DNA of 64,000 bases from JANQPX01 sp041398025 (GTDB lineage Bacteria; Pseudomonadota; Alphaproteobacteria; Geminicoccales; Geminicoccaceae), in assembly GCA_041398025.1 (NCBI GenBank), contig JAWKVM010000026.1:80786-144785 (forward strand), in the 5' to 3' direction. A program made the translations under genes and the position numbers. Under the pieces are notes generated by a model, which made no database searches, was not told the origin of the DNA, and worked only from the letters and a program-made list of their open reading frames with translations. Shown here piece by piece: positions 54,146-62,893 of this stretch (position 1 is its first letter; every line of letters begins with the position of its first letter).

Positions 54146-55110
54146 ATTTCGTCGCCACCTATCTCCTCGGCCCCTTCGGCGAAATGATCGCCTACCCGCC
54201 GGGCGTGCTGGAAACCGTGATCGCCGGGCTCGGCAATGGCTTTCTCTACGCCCTGGTCGCCATCGGCTTCGTGATCATCTTCAAGTCGTCGAGCGTGTTC
54301 AACTTCGCCCAGGGCGCGATGGTGTTCTTCGCCGCGCTGAATTTCGCAGCCATGCTCAAGCTCGGCGTTCCCTGGTATCTGGCAGGCGCCTTCTCGCTGC
54401 TGGTCATGGTGGTGCTGGCCTTCACCGTGGAGCGGGTGGTGCTGCGTCCGCTGGTCGGTCAGGACGGGCTCAGCCTGTTCATGGCGACCATCGGCGTCAG
54501 CTTCTTCATCGAAGGCTTCGGCGAGGCGCTCTGGGGCGGCGATCCCAAGCTCCTGAAGATCGGCCTTCCGGAAGACGCGATCTTCACCATCGACTACCCC
54601 TGGGGCGAGGCGCTCGGTCTCGATATCATCATCCAGGAATCGGATCTGCTCGCGATCGGCGTCGGCCTGGTGATGGTGCTCGGCCTTTACGTCTTCTTTC
54701 AATATTCGCGCGTCGGCCGCGCGCTGCGCGCGGTCGCGGACGACCACACCGCCTCCATGTCGATCGGCATTCCGCTGAATCAGATGTGGGTGGTGGTCTG
54801 GGCGCTCTCCGGCTTCACCGCCTTCGTCGCCGCGACGGTCTGGGGCACCAAGATCCAGATCGAGCCGACCGTGATCAACCTCGCGCTCAAGGCCCTGCCC
54901 GTCCTGATCCTGGGCGGCCTCACCTCGATTCCGGGCGCCGTGATCGGCGGCTGCATCATCGGCGTCTCGGAGCTGATGTTCGAGACCTATTGGGGTCAGC
55001 CGCTGTTCGGCGGTGCCACCACCGAATGGTTCGCCTTCGTGCTCGCCGCATTTTTCCTGCTGTTCCGTCCGCAAGGTCTCTTCGGGGAGAAGATCATTGA
55101 GCGTGTTTGA
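54142..55110 (+). CDS. LivH-type ABC permease
   Basis: A 322-residue inner-membrane permease starting with GTG at 54142 inside the previous stop (GTGA overlap). LivH features are SSSVFNFAQGAMVFFAALNF near residue 50 and the ADDHTASMSIGIPLNQMW stretch near 205. Eight membrane segments predicted by eye. It pairs with the LivM-type protein at 55153. Confidence 0.93.
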   Translation: MNFVATYLLGPFGEMIAYPPGVLETVIAGLGNGFLYALVAIGFVIIFKSSSVFNFAQGAMVFFAALNFAAMLKLGVPWYLAGAFSLLVMVVLAFTVERVVLRPLVGQDGLSLFMATIGVSFFIEGFGEALWGGDPKLLKIGLPEDAIFTIDYPWGEALGLDIIIQESDLLAIGVGLVMVLGLYVFFQYSRVGRALRAVADDHTASMSIGIPLNQMWVVVWALSGFTAFVAATVWGTKIQIEPTVINLALKALPVLILGGLTSIPGAVIGGCIIGVSELMFETYWGQPLFGGATTEWFAFVLAAFFLLFRPQGLFGEKIIERV

Positions 55111-55152
55111 GGAGGATCGACGGGACGTCCACGGGCACGGGACCCTGTTCTG

Positions 55153-56316
55153 ATGCTCTACCGCGAAACCGGCGTCTTCCACGGCAGCTATGCGGAGGAC
55201 CAGCGCGTCTTCAAGCTGCCGCTCGACCGCTATGCCGTCTGGATCCTGGTCCTCATCGCGTTTCTCGTGATCCCGCTGTTCGCCTCCAACTATGTGCTGA
55301 CCGACCTTCTGACGCCGTTCCTGATCATGTCGATCGCCGCCCTCGGCCTGAACGTCCTGACCGGCTATTGCGGCCAGCTGTCGCTCGGCACCGGCGCCTT
55401 CATGGCGCTCGGCGGCTTCATGACCTACAAGCTGGTGACATCTTTCCCGACGGCGGGAGCCCTGTTCGGCATCCAGCTGCCGGAGATCAGCATCCTCGGC
55501 TTCGAGCCCTTCGACATCTGGTTCTTTGTGATGCTGGTCGCGACCGGCCTGGTCACCGCCGTGGTCGGCCTGCTGTTCGGGCTGCCCTCGCTCAAGATCA
55601 AGGGTCTCTATCTCGCGATCACCACACTTGCCGCGCAGTTCTTCCTGCTCTGGCTGTTCATCAAGGTGCCCTGGTTCACCAACTATTCGCCCGCCGGCAT
55701 CGCGCCTGCCCCGCCGCAGACCCTGTTCGGCTTTTCGGTCACCGGCGCCGCCTCGCCCGTGGTCAACCGTTACCTCTTCGTCCTGGCGCTGACCATCATT
55801 GCCGCGCTTGCCGTCAAGAACCTGGCGCGCTGCAGCTTCGGACGCTCCTGGATGGCGATCCGGGACATGGACATCGCCGCCGAGATCATCGGCATCAGTC
55901 CCACCTTCGCCAAGCTCTCCGCCTTCGCCTTCAGCTCGTTCCTGATCGGCATCGCCGGCGCGCTTTGGGCGTTCGTCAAGATCAACTCCGTGCAGACCGA
56001 CGCCTACGGCATCCTGGTGAGCTTCCAGGTGCTGTTCATGGTGATCATCGGCGGGCTCGGCACGGTGCTCGGCTCGTTTCTCGGCGCGGCCTTCGTGGTG
56101 CTCACGCCGATCCTTTTGAACATCGGCCTCACCGCGATGAACCCGCTGTTCGTCGCTGTCGGCTTCGGCACCATCAGCATCGCCATGATCAAGCACATCG
56201 AATTCATGGTGTTCGGCTCGCTGATCATCTTCTTTTTGATTGTCGAGCCTCACGGCTTTGCTAGGCTTTGGCAAATCGCCAAGCAGAAGCTCCGCACCTG
56301 GCCGTTCCCCTATTGA
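55153..56316 (+). CDS. LivM-type ABC permease
   Basis: A 387-residue membrane protein with a hydrophilic N-terminal 25 residues, then about ten membrane segments. The LivM hallmark LTGYCGQLSLGTGAFMALGG is near residue 72 and GGLGTVLGSFLGAAFVVLTP near 300. In contrast to the operon at 2367-7020, LivM and LivG are separate proteins here. It starts 42 bases after the LivH stop. Confidence 0.93.
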   Translation: MLYRETGVFHGSYAEDQRVFKLPLDRYAVWILVLIAFLVIPLFASNYVLTDLLTPFLIMSIAALGLNVLTGYCGQLSLGTGAFMALGGFMTYKLVTSFPTAGALFGIQLPEISILGFEPFDIWFFVMLVATGLVTAVVGLLFGLPSLKIKGLYLAITTLAAQFFLLWLFIKVPWFTNYSPAGIAPAPPQTLFGFSVTGAASPVVNRYLFVLALTIIAALAVKNLARCSFGRSWMAIRDMDIAAEIIGISPTFAKLSAFAFSSFLIGIAGALWAFVKINSVQTDAYGILVSFQVLFMVIIGGLGTVLGSFLGAAFVVLTPILLNIGLTAMNPLFVAVGFGTISIAMIKHIEFMVFGSLIIFFLIVEPHGFARLWQIAKQKLRTWPFPY

Positions 56317-56374
56317 CGGCCGACGCTTCCAACCCGCCGGAATGGCCCGGCACCCTTCGAATCGGGAGGCTAAA

Positions 56375-57685
56375 ATGATGAAAAAAACCTGGATCGCGAG
56401 CGCCGCGGCGGCGGTGATTGCGGGCGCGCTCGTCGCCCCTGCAGCCACCGCTCAGGAGGAGCAGTATTTTCCGCTGCTGGTCTACCGTACCGGCCCCTAT
56501 GCCGCCAACGGCGCCCAGCTCGCCAACGGCCAGATCGATTATCTGAAGCTGGTGAACGCCAAGGGCGGCGTGAACGGCGTCATGCTGAAATGGGAAGAGT
56601 GCGAGACCGAATACAACACCGATGCCGGCGTCGAGTGCTATGAGCGTCTGAAGGGCAACGGCAAGGTTGCCGCGGTGTCGCCCTTCTCCACCGGCATCAC
56701 CTACGCGCTCCTGGAAAAGGTGGTCGCGGATCAGAACGTGCTGTTCTCCATGGGCTACGGCCGCACCTCGGCCGCCGACGGCCGGGTGTTCCCTTGGGTG
56801 TTCAACTTCCCGGCCACCTACTGGTCGCAGGCCACCTCGATCATGAAGTACATCATCGAGCAGGAAGGCGGCGTCGAGAACCTGAACGGCAAGACGATCG
56901 GCCTCGTCCACCTGGACCACCCCTATGGCCGCGAGCCCATTCCGACGCTCGAAACCCTCTCCAAGGACATGGGCTTCGAGCTCCTGCTCTATCCCGTGCC
57001 GACCACCTCGATGTCCGACCAGAAGTCGATCTGGCTCGACATCCGGCGCGCCAAGCCTGACTGGATCATGATGTGGGGCTGGGGCGCGATGAATCCGACG
57101 GCGATCAAGGAGGCCTCGCTCATCCGCTATCCGATGGACCATTTCATCGGCAATTGGTGGGCGGCGGCCGAGGTCGACGTGCGCGGCTCGGGCGTGCCCG
57201 CCGAGGGCTATCTCGGCGCCACCTTCCATGACGTCGGCGATGCCGCACCGGTGTTCGCCGAGATCAAGGAAAAAGTGGTTGCCGCCGGCAACGGCACCGG
57301 CCCGGAGAGCGAAATCGGCGAGGTGCTCTACAACCGCGGCATCGCCAATGCAGCCTTCATCGTCGAAGCCATGCACACCGCCATGGCGGAGTTCGGCAAC
57401 AAGGCGCTGTCCGGCGAGGAGATGCAGTGGGGCTTCGAGCATCTCGACATCACCGACGAGCGCATTGCCGAGCTCGGCCTGACCGGCGTCATCCCGCCGA
57501 CCAAGGTCTCTTGTGAAAACCACGAGGGCTCGCCAGCGATCAAGCTGCAGCGCTGGGACGGCTCCAAGTGGACGATCTTCACCGACTGGATTCCGGCGAT
57601 GAACGACGTCGTGCGCCCGCTGGTCGAGGCCGATGCCGCGCAGTACGCCCAGGAAAACGGCATCACCCCCCGCACCTGCGAGTGA
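56375..57685 (+). CDS. LIV-I family periplasmic substrate-binding protein
   Basis: A 436-residue exported binding protein. The leader MMKKTWIASAAAAVIAGALV then APAATAQ is cleaved near residue 27. The mature part has YFPLLVYRTGPYAANGAQLA and paired cysteines (ECETEYNTDAGVECYERL). GGGAGG sits 6 bases before ATG 56375; an earlier in-frame ATG lies inside livM. Relatives in operons with CoA ligases bind aromatic or branched organic acids, which fits the neighbours. Confidence 0.93.
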   Translation: MMKKTWIASAAAAVIAGALVAPAATAQEEQYFPLLVYRTGPYAANGAQLANGQIDYLKLVNAKGGVNGVMLKWEECETEYNTDAGVECYERLKGNGKVAAVSPFSTGITYALLEKVVADQNVLFSMGYGRTSAADGRVFPWVFNFPATYWSQATSIMKYIIEQEGGVENLNGKTIGLVHLDHPYGREPIPTLETLSKDMGFELLLYPVPTTSMSDQKSIWLDIRRAKPDWIMMWGWGAMNPTAIKEASLIRYPMDHFIGNWWAAAEVDVRGSGVPAEGYLGATFHDVGDAAPVFAEIKEKVVAAGNGTGPESEIGEVLYNRGIANAAFIVEAMHTAMAEFGNKALSGEEMQWGFEHLDITDERIAELGLTGVIPPTKVSCENHEGSPAIKLQRWDGSKWTIFTDWIPAMNDVVRPLVEADAAQYAQENGITPRTCE

Positions 57686-57703
57686 GGCGCAGGGCAAGAG
57701 GAC

Positions 57704-58549
57704 ATGACCACCCAAACCACGAATGAGGCCGTGGCAAGTGAAGGCAGCAGCGCCCCGCTGCTGGAGATCAACAATATCGAGGTGGTCTACGATCATGTGA
57801 TCCTCGCCCTGAAGGGGGTCTCGCTCGAGATTCCCAAGGGCGGGATCACGGCCCTGCTCGGCGCCAATGGCGCCGGCAAGAGCACGACGCTCAAAGCCAT
57901 TTCCAACATTCTGAAGTCCGAGCGCGGCGAGGTCACCAAAGGCGGCATCACGCTCGACGGCGACGCCATCCACCACCTGACCCCCAACGATCTGGTGAAG
58001 CGCGGTGTCGTCCAGGTGATGGAAGGCCGCCACTGCTTCGGCCATCTCACCGTCGAAGAGAATCTGCTGACCGGTGCCTATACGCGCCAGGACGGCACCC
58101 AGGCGATCCAGCGCGACCTCGACATGGTCTACGGCTACTTCCCGCGGCTGAAGGAACGGCGGCGCTCGATCGCCGGCTACACCTCGGGCGGCGAGCAGCA
58201 GATGTGCGCGATCGGCCGCGCGCTCATGGCCCGACCGACCGTTATCCTTCTGGATGAACCCAGCATGGGCCTCGCTCCCCAGCTGGTGGAAGAGATCTTC
58301 GAGATCGTGGCACAACTCAACCGTGACGAGGGTGTCACCCTGCTTCTCGCGGAACAGAATACAAATATCGCTCTAACTTACGCAAAATACGGCTATATTC
58401 TCGAAAATGGCCGTGTTGTGCTTGACGGCGATGCACAAACGCTGCGAAACAATGAGGATGTCAAGGAGTTCTACCTTGGCGTCAGCACCAGCGGCCGCAA
58501 AAGCTTTCGCGATATCAAGAGCTACAAACGGCGTAAGCGCTGGCTGTAA
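57704..58549 (+). CDS. LivF-type ABC ATPase
   Basis: A 281-residue ATPase. Walker A GANGAGKSTT is near residue 52, the signature TSGGEQQMCAIGRAL near 162 and Walker B VILLDEPSMGLAP near 182. Its C-terminal tail (GRKSFRDIKSYKRRKRWL) is basic and longer than the LivF norm, as in the phenylacetate/benzoate-type branch. The last 60 codons are noticeably more AT-rich than the rest. Confidence 0.93.
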   Translation: MTTQTTNEAVASEGSSAPLLEINNIEVVYDHVILALKGVSLEIPKGGITALLGANGAGKSTTLKAISNILKSERGEVTKGGITLDGDAIHHLTPNDLVKRGVVQVMEGRHCFGHLTVEENLLTGAYTRQDGTQAIQRDLDMVYGYFPRLKERRRSIAGYTSGGEQQMCAIGRALMARPTVILLDEPSMGLAPQLVEEIFEIVAQLNRDEGVTLLLAEQNTNIALTYAKYGYILENGRVVLDGDAQTLRNNEDVKEFYLGVSTSGRKSFRDIKSYKRRKRWL

Positions 58550-58569
58550 AAAATGGAGGAAATGCCGGC

Positions 58570-59397
58570 GTGATGGAAAACCACGCGGCAGGGACGCTTT
58601 TGCAGCGCATTGATCTCGCGCTCACCTCAGCCCTGCGCAACGACTGGGACGACGCCTATCTGGCTGACGGCCGGATCCGCGAGCCCAAACAGCTTTTGAT
58701 CAAAGGTGTCGCCGACCGCGTCTGGCCGGTGGCGCTGGAGCGCGTCCGTCTGGACACCCCCCATTCCAGCATGGCGCTGGTGATCAACAGCTTCTTCCCG
58801 TGGCAAAAGAACGTCGACAGCCTGCCGCTTGGAGGCAAGCTCGGCTTCGATGCCATTCAGTTCAATGTGCGCTGCCCGACCGGCCTGCGCGGCACGCCGC
58901 CCCATCTCGATCTGATGGCGCTGCGCGACGACCATGTCGTCGGTGCGACCGTGCGCGCCGTCGAATATCTGAAGCGCAAGAAATCGTCGATCTCCACGAC
59001 CTATGACCGCACGCTCGGCGAAACGCCGGGCATGTCGCCCTGGGGCGATCATCTCGAAGCGTGGCGCGCGGGCGAGGTCGTCTACGCCCATGTCGACCTC
59101 GCAGCGCTGGTGAAATATGCTACGGCGCTTGGCCGCACTTTCCCTGACCGGACTTCCACTCTAATCTATCTCTATTGGGAACCTTTGGACGCGGCGTCCT
59201 ATGACGAATTTCGGGACCATCGGCGTGAGCTGGCCTCGCTCGCTGCAGCGGTCGAAGGCGCGCGCGTCGAGGTTGTGGCGGAAAGCTTCGACGCCCTTTG
59301 GCAGCGCTGGCTCGATCAGGGCGGTCCGGACTGGCTCGCAGCCCATGTCGAGCGGCTGCGCAGTCGCTATGCCGTGTCGCTGGTCGCCGCCAACTGA
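58570..59397 (+). CDS. PD-(D/E)XK-like protein (PGN_0703 type) with degenerate E-x-K
   Basis: A 275-residue protein. The order of conserved blocks, HSSMALVINSFFPW near residue 58 and CPTGLRGTPPHLDLMALRDD near 100, recalls the PGN_0703-like putative restriction endonucleases. There a strand reading roughly Val-Val-x-Ile-Glu-Ser-Lys follows. Here it reads HVVGATVRAVEYLKRKK, so the catalytic Glu and Lys are Thr and Arg. The Asp in HLDL remains. It is probably a non-nucleolytic descendant. GTG 58570 or ATG 58573 follows GGAGGA. It lies between the LivF and PaaK-like genes, an odd place for a nuclease. Assignment is by pattern memory. Confidence 0.55.
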   Translation: MMENHAAGTLLQRIDLALTSALRNDWDDAYLADGRIREPKQLLIKGVADRVWPVALERVRLDTPHSSMALVINSFFPWQKNVDSLPLGGKLGFDAIQFNVRCPTGLRGTPPHLDLMALRDDHVVGATVRAVEYLKRKKSSISTTYDRTLGETPGMSPWGDHLEAWRAGEVVYAHVDLAALVKYATALGRTFPDRTSTLIYLYWEPLDAASYDEFRDHRRELASLAAAVEGARVEVVAESFDALWQRWLDQGGPDWLAAHVERLRSRYAVSLVAAN

Positions 59398-59462
59398 CCT
59401 GCCTCGCCGTTTCGAGAGCAAGACGGCTGGCCAGATCGAGCGGGTGGTGAACGGATTGGTCC

Positions 59463-60713
59463 ATGCCTGAACGCAAGGGCGTCTTCTACGACCAGCTCGA
59501 AGTTCGATCGACCGCCGATCGCGATCGTTCCATGCTGACCGCCCTGCCGGGGTTCCTGCAGCAATCGATCGAGAACTCGGCGGCGGCGGCCGCACAGCTC
59601 GACGGCATCGATCCGAAGACGATCGACAGCTTCGAGCGGCTGAAGGAGCTGCCGCTCAGGCGAAAGAGCGACCTTATCGATCGGCAGCGCGACAGCGCCC
59701 CTTTCGGCGGTCTCAACGGTACGCCGGTGGAACGGCTCGCCAAGATCTTCGTATCACCCGGCCCGATTTTCGAGCCGGAGGGCGCACGTTCCGACTACTG
59801 GCGCTTTGCGCGCGCCCTGTTCGCCGCCGGCTTTCGTCCGGGCGATCTCGTCCACAACACCTTCGCCTACCATCTGACGCCCGCTGGCTCGATGGCGGAA
59901 AGCGGTGCGCGCGCGCTCGGCTGCCCGGTCATTCCCGCCGGCACCGGCCAGACTGAAAAGCAGCTCGAGGTCATCAACCACCTCCGACCGAACGCCTATA
60001 TCGGCACGCCGTCCTTCCTGAAGATCCTGATGGAGCGCGCCAGGGATGAGGGGATGGCCATCACCTCCTTCAAGAAGGCGCTCGTCTCAGGTGAGGCCTT
60101 TCCGCCTGCGCTTGCCTCGGAGCTGGAGCAGACGTTCGGCATCAATGCCTATCAATGCTACGCCACCGCCGATGCCGGTCTGATCGCCTATGAAAGCGCG
60201 GCGCGTGACGGGCTGGTGATCGACGAGGACGTCATCGTCGAGATCGTCCGCCCCGGCACGGGCGATCCTGTGGTCGAAGGCGAGGTCGGCGAAGTGGTGG
60301 TGACGGTGTTCAACCCGGATTATCCGCTGATCCGCTTCGCCACCGGCGACCTCTCGGCGATCATGCCGGGCCCCTGCCCCTGCGGCAGGACCAACCGGCG
60401 CCTCAAAGGCTGGATGGGCCGCGCCGATCAGACCACCAAGGTGAAAGGCATGTTCGTCCACCCCAGCCAGATCGCCAGGGTTGCCGCCCGGCATGACGGC
60501 ATCGGCAAGGCAAGGCTGGTGGTGACGCGCGCCGACAATCTCGACGTCATGACGCGGGAATGCGAAGCCGCGGATCAGGGCAAGAGCGCTCTCGACGCCA
60601 TCGAAGCCAGCCTCAAGACCGTGACCGGTCTGAACGGCCATGTTCGGCTCGTTCCCCCCGGCACGCTTCCCAATGACGGCAAGGTCATCGACGACCAGCG
60701 CCCGCAAGGTTGA
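59463..60713 (+). CDS. Phenylacetate-CoA ligase-like AMP-binding protein
   Basis: A 416-residue member of the PaaK branch. Supporting stretches are RPNAYIGTPSFLKILMERAR, KALVSGEAFPPALASELEQT, YATADAGLIAYE, and DYPLIRFATGDLSAIMPGPC then PCGRTNRRLKGWMGRADQTT KVKGMFVHPSQ. The P-loop, normally Ser-Ser-Gly-Thr-Thr-Gly, is replaced by FVSPGPIFEPEG, so ATP binding must differ from standard PaaK. It likely activates or binds the acid imported by the adjacent transporter. It starts 66 bases after the previous stop. Confidence 0.85.
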   Translation: MPERKGVFYDQLEVRSTADRDRSMLTALPGFLQQSIENSAAAAAQLDGIDPKTIDSFERLKELPLRRKSDLIDRQRDSAPFGGLNGTPVERLAKIFVSPGPIFEPEGARSDYWRFARALFAAGFRPGDLVHNTFAYHLTPAGSMAESGARALGCPVIPAGTGQTEKQLEVINHLRPNAYIGTPSFLKILMERARDEGMAITSFKKALVSGEAFPPALASELEQTFGINAYQCYATADAGLIAYESAARDGLVIDEDVIVEIVRPGTGDPVVEGEVGEVVVTVFNPDYPLIRFATGDLSAIMPGPCPCGRTNRRLKGWMGRADQTTKVKGMFVHPSQIARVAARHDGIGKARLVVTRADNLDVMTRECEAADQGKSALDAIEASLKTVTGLNGHVRLVPPGTLPNDGKVIDDQRPQG

Positions 60714-60727
60714 TCCGGCAGGCGATC

Positions 60728-61332
60728 ATGCTCGAGGCGCATAATTCTGCCTGCATCCGCGGCGCAATGGACAGTGTTTTCGGGCATCGATTTCTCCTCG
60801 AGGAAGGCGACGTCCGGCTGCTGCATGGGCCGAACGGCAGCGGCAAATCCTCCCTGATGCGCCTTCTGGCCGCCTTCCTGCCGCCCGCCATGGGCGAGAT
60901 CACCTGGGATGGGGTCGACATACGCACCAGCCCGGGCGAGCACAGATCACGCCTTCACTATGTCGGCCATGCCGACGGCATCAAGGCGCTTTTGAGCGTC
61001 AAGGAAACCTGGCCTTCACCTGCGCCTTGAACGGCGCCCGCAACGGCACGCTCGATCGCGCGCTCGAGACCTTTGGCCTCGAACGCCTGGTCGACACGCC
61101 CGGACGCTTCCTCTCCTCAGGCCAGCGCCGGCGTCTCAGCCTCGCCAGGCTGGTCGCTGGCGAGCGCCCGATCTGGCTCCTGGACGAACCCGGCGTGGGG
61201 CTCGATGCCGAAAGCCGCGAACGCCTGGAACGTGCGATCGACCGACATCGGGCAACGGGCGGCATCACCGTGGTCGCGACCCATGGCGACGTCCGACTGA
61301 CCGGCACCCGGGTGCTGGAGCTCTCGAGCTGA
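60728..61332 (+). pseudogene. ccmA: Heme exporter ATPase CcmA, single frameshift
   Basis: The two halves of CcmA are in different frames. The first (60728 to about 61005) has Walker A HGPNGSGKSSLMRLLAAFLP. The second (about 61005-61332) has the signature FLSSGQRRRLSLARLV and Walker B IWLLDEPGVGLD. The join should read Leu-Ser-Val-Lys-Glu-Asn-Leu-Ala-Phe-Thr; the DNA has gtcaaggaaacctggcc, and one more A in the A-run restores it. Length is otherwise normal (about 200 residues). CcmA powers release of heme-CcmE. The stop overlaps ccmB. Confidence 0.93.
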
Positions 61333-61997
61333 TGGCTGCCTTCACCGCCATTCTCTGCCGCGACCTCAGGCTCAGCCTTCGAAGCGGGGTCGACAGCGCC
61401 CAGCCCCTGATCTTCTTCATCATCGCGCTCACCCTCTTTCCCCTTGGCGTCGGCCCGTCGCCGGAAATTCTGGAACGCGTCGGCGTAGGCGTGATCTGGG
61501 TGCTCGCGCTCCTCGCGGTGATGCTCAGCCTCGATCGCCTCTTTCAGGCGGATGCCGAAGACGGGTCGCTCGAGCAACTCGCCCTCGCTGATCTGCCGCT
61601 TGAACTCACCGTCCTCGCCAAGTGTCTGGCGCACTGGCTCATGAGCGGCCTCGTTCTGGTGATCGCTTCCCCCCTCCTCGCTCTCCTTCTCCATCAATCC
61701 GCAGAAACCATGGGTGTCCTCGCCCTCGCCTTGCTGCTCGGCACGCCGGTTCTCACGCTCATCGGCAGCGTCGGCGCGGCGCTGCTGATCGGTGCGCGCC
61801 GTGGCGGCGTGCTCATCGCCCTGCTCGTCCTTCCCCTCTACATCCCCATCCTGATCTTCGGCGTCAGCGCGGTCGAAGCCGAAGTCATGGGCCTTGGCGG
61901 CAAAGCGCAGTTGCTCATCCTCTCAGCCATCCTGCTCGCCACCCTGGCACTGACCCCTTTCGCCGCAGCGGCTGCCCTGCGTTTATCCATGGAATAG
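61332..61997 (+). CDS. ccmB: Heme exporter protein CcmB
   Basis: A 221-residue membrane protein with six hydrophobic segments and CcmB features: LCRDLRLSLRSGVDSAQPLI near residue 8, then LFFIIALTLFPLGVGPSPEI-like sequence. It forms the CcmABCD complex that loads heme on CcmE for c-type cytochrome assembly in the periplasm. Its start overlaps the ccmA stop (TGATGG), implying translational coupling. Confidence 0.95.
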   Translation: MAAFTAILCRDLRLSLRSGVDSAQPLIFFIIALTLFPLGVGPSPEILERVGVGVIWVLALLAVMLSLDRLFQADAEDGSLEQLALADLPLELTVLAKCLAHWLMSGLVLVIASPLLALLLHQSAETMGVLALALLLGTPVLTLIGSVGAALLIGARRGGVLIALLVLPLYIPILIFGVSAVEAEVMGLGGKAQLLILSAILLATLALTPFAAAAALRLSME

Positions 61998-62116
61998 GTT
62001 AAAATATCGTTAACTATGAAAAAAGATGCCGCGTTGATGCGGGAGGCGGCATCGAACGCACGATCGATCTTCAAACTCACGCCAAAATCGCCTATGTAGC
62101 GGCTAAGGAGTTTGCA

Positions 62117-62842
62117 ATGCACAAATATGCCAATCCTTTGCGCTACCAGCGAATTGCCGATGCCGTGTTTCCGTGGGCGCTTGCCGGCGCAGCCCTGTTG
62201 ACGGTTGTCGGACTCTACTACGCACTCCTCGTAGCACCGCCCGACTATCAGCAGGGCGAAGCCTATCGCATCATGTTCGTGCATGTCCCCGCCGCCTGGA
62301 TGGCCCTGATGATCTACGGGATCATGGCGGTCGCCAGCATCGTCGCCATCGTCTGGCGTCATCCGCTGGCCGAAATCGCCGCCCGCGCTGCAGCCCCGAT
62401 CGGTGCCGTGTTCACGGCGGTCGCCCTGATCACCGGCAGCGTCTGGGGTAAGCCGATGTGGGGCACCTACTGGGTCTGGGATGCGCGCCTGACCTCGGTT
62501 CTGATCCTCTTCTTTCTCTATGTCGGCTATATCGCGCTCCACGATGCCTTCGACGATCCGGCACGCGGCGCGCGCGCGGCCGCAATTTTATGTCTGGTAG
62601 GGTCGGTAAATTTACCGATAATTAAATTTTCAGTGGAATGGTGGAACACGCTACATCAACCTGCAAGCATCATGCGTGCTGATGGCCCGGCGATCCATCC
62701 GAGCATGCTGACGCCGCTGCTGGTGATGTGGGGTGCGTATTTGTGCTTTTTCACGGCCGTGCACATTCTGCGCACCCGAGCGGAGCTGACGGACCGCAAA
62801 ATCCGCAATCTCCGCCTGTCGGTGGCGGCGCCGGCGGAATGA
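62117..62842 (+). CDS. ccmC: Heme exporter protein CcmC
   Basis: A 241-residue six-segment membrane protein. The periplasmic tryptophan-rich heme-handling motif WGTYWVWDARLTS is near residue 115, with HVPAAWMALMIYG near 55 and the second conserved histidine region EWWNTLHQPASI near 175. AAGGAG precedes ATG 62117 at good spacing. The codons for about residues 155-175 are abruptly AT-rich. A ccmD gene does not follow: only 51 bases separate it from acnA. Confidence 0.95.
   Translation: MHKYANPLRYQRIADAVFPWALAGAALLTVVGLYYALLVAPPDYQQGEAYRIMFVHVPAAWMALMIYGIMAVASIVAIVWRHPLAEIAARAAAPIGAVFTAVALITGSVWGKPMWGTYWVWDARLTSVLILFFLYVGYIALHDAFDDPARGARAAAILCLVGSVNLPIIKFSVEWWNTLHQPASIMRADGPAIHPSMLTPLLVMWGAYLCFFTAVHILRTRAELTDRKIRNLRLSVAAPAE
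62603..62618. other. Perfect 16-base palindrome inside ccmC
   Basis: tcggtaaatttaccga (62603-62618) is self-complementary over all 16 bases and sits in an AT-rich pocket (62583-62635) in a gene that is otherwise strongly GC-rich. It encodes the conserved segment Val-Gly-Ser-Val-Asn-Leu-Pro. It looks like an operator-type sequence, possibly for a regulator of ccm or acnA. Confidence 0.5.
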
Positions 62843-62893
62843 CGCCCAACGATCTGCAGGCGCAAAAGCGCTGCTTCGAATGAGGAGATAGAG

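Noticed and set aside
54070..56448. 792-codon minus-strand open frame opposite LivG/LivH/LivM
   Set aside because: Low-complexity antisense composition; the plus strand carries coupled transporter genes with intact motifs.
62840..62884. Fourteen-codon frame just after ccmC considered as ccmD
   Set aside because: CcmD has about 50 residues with one membrane segment; this frame is far too short and hydrophilic.
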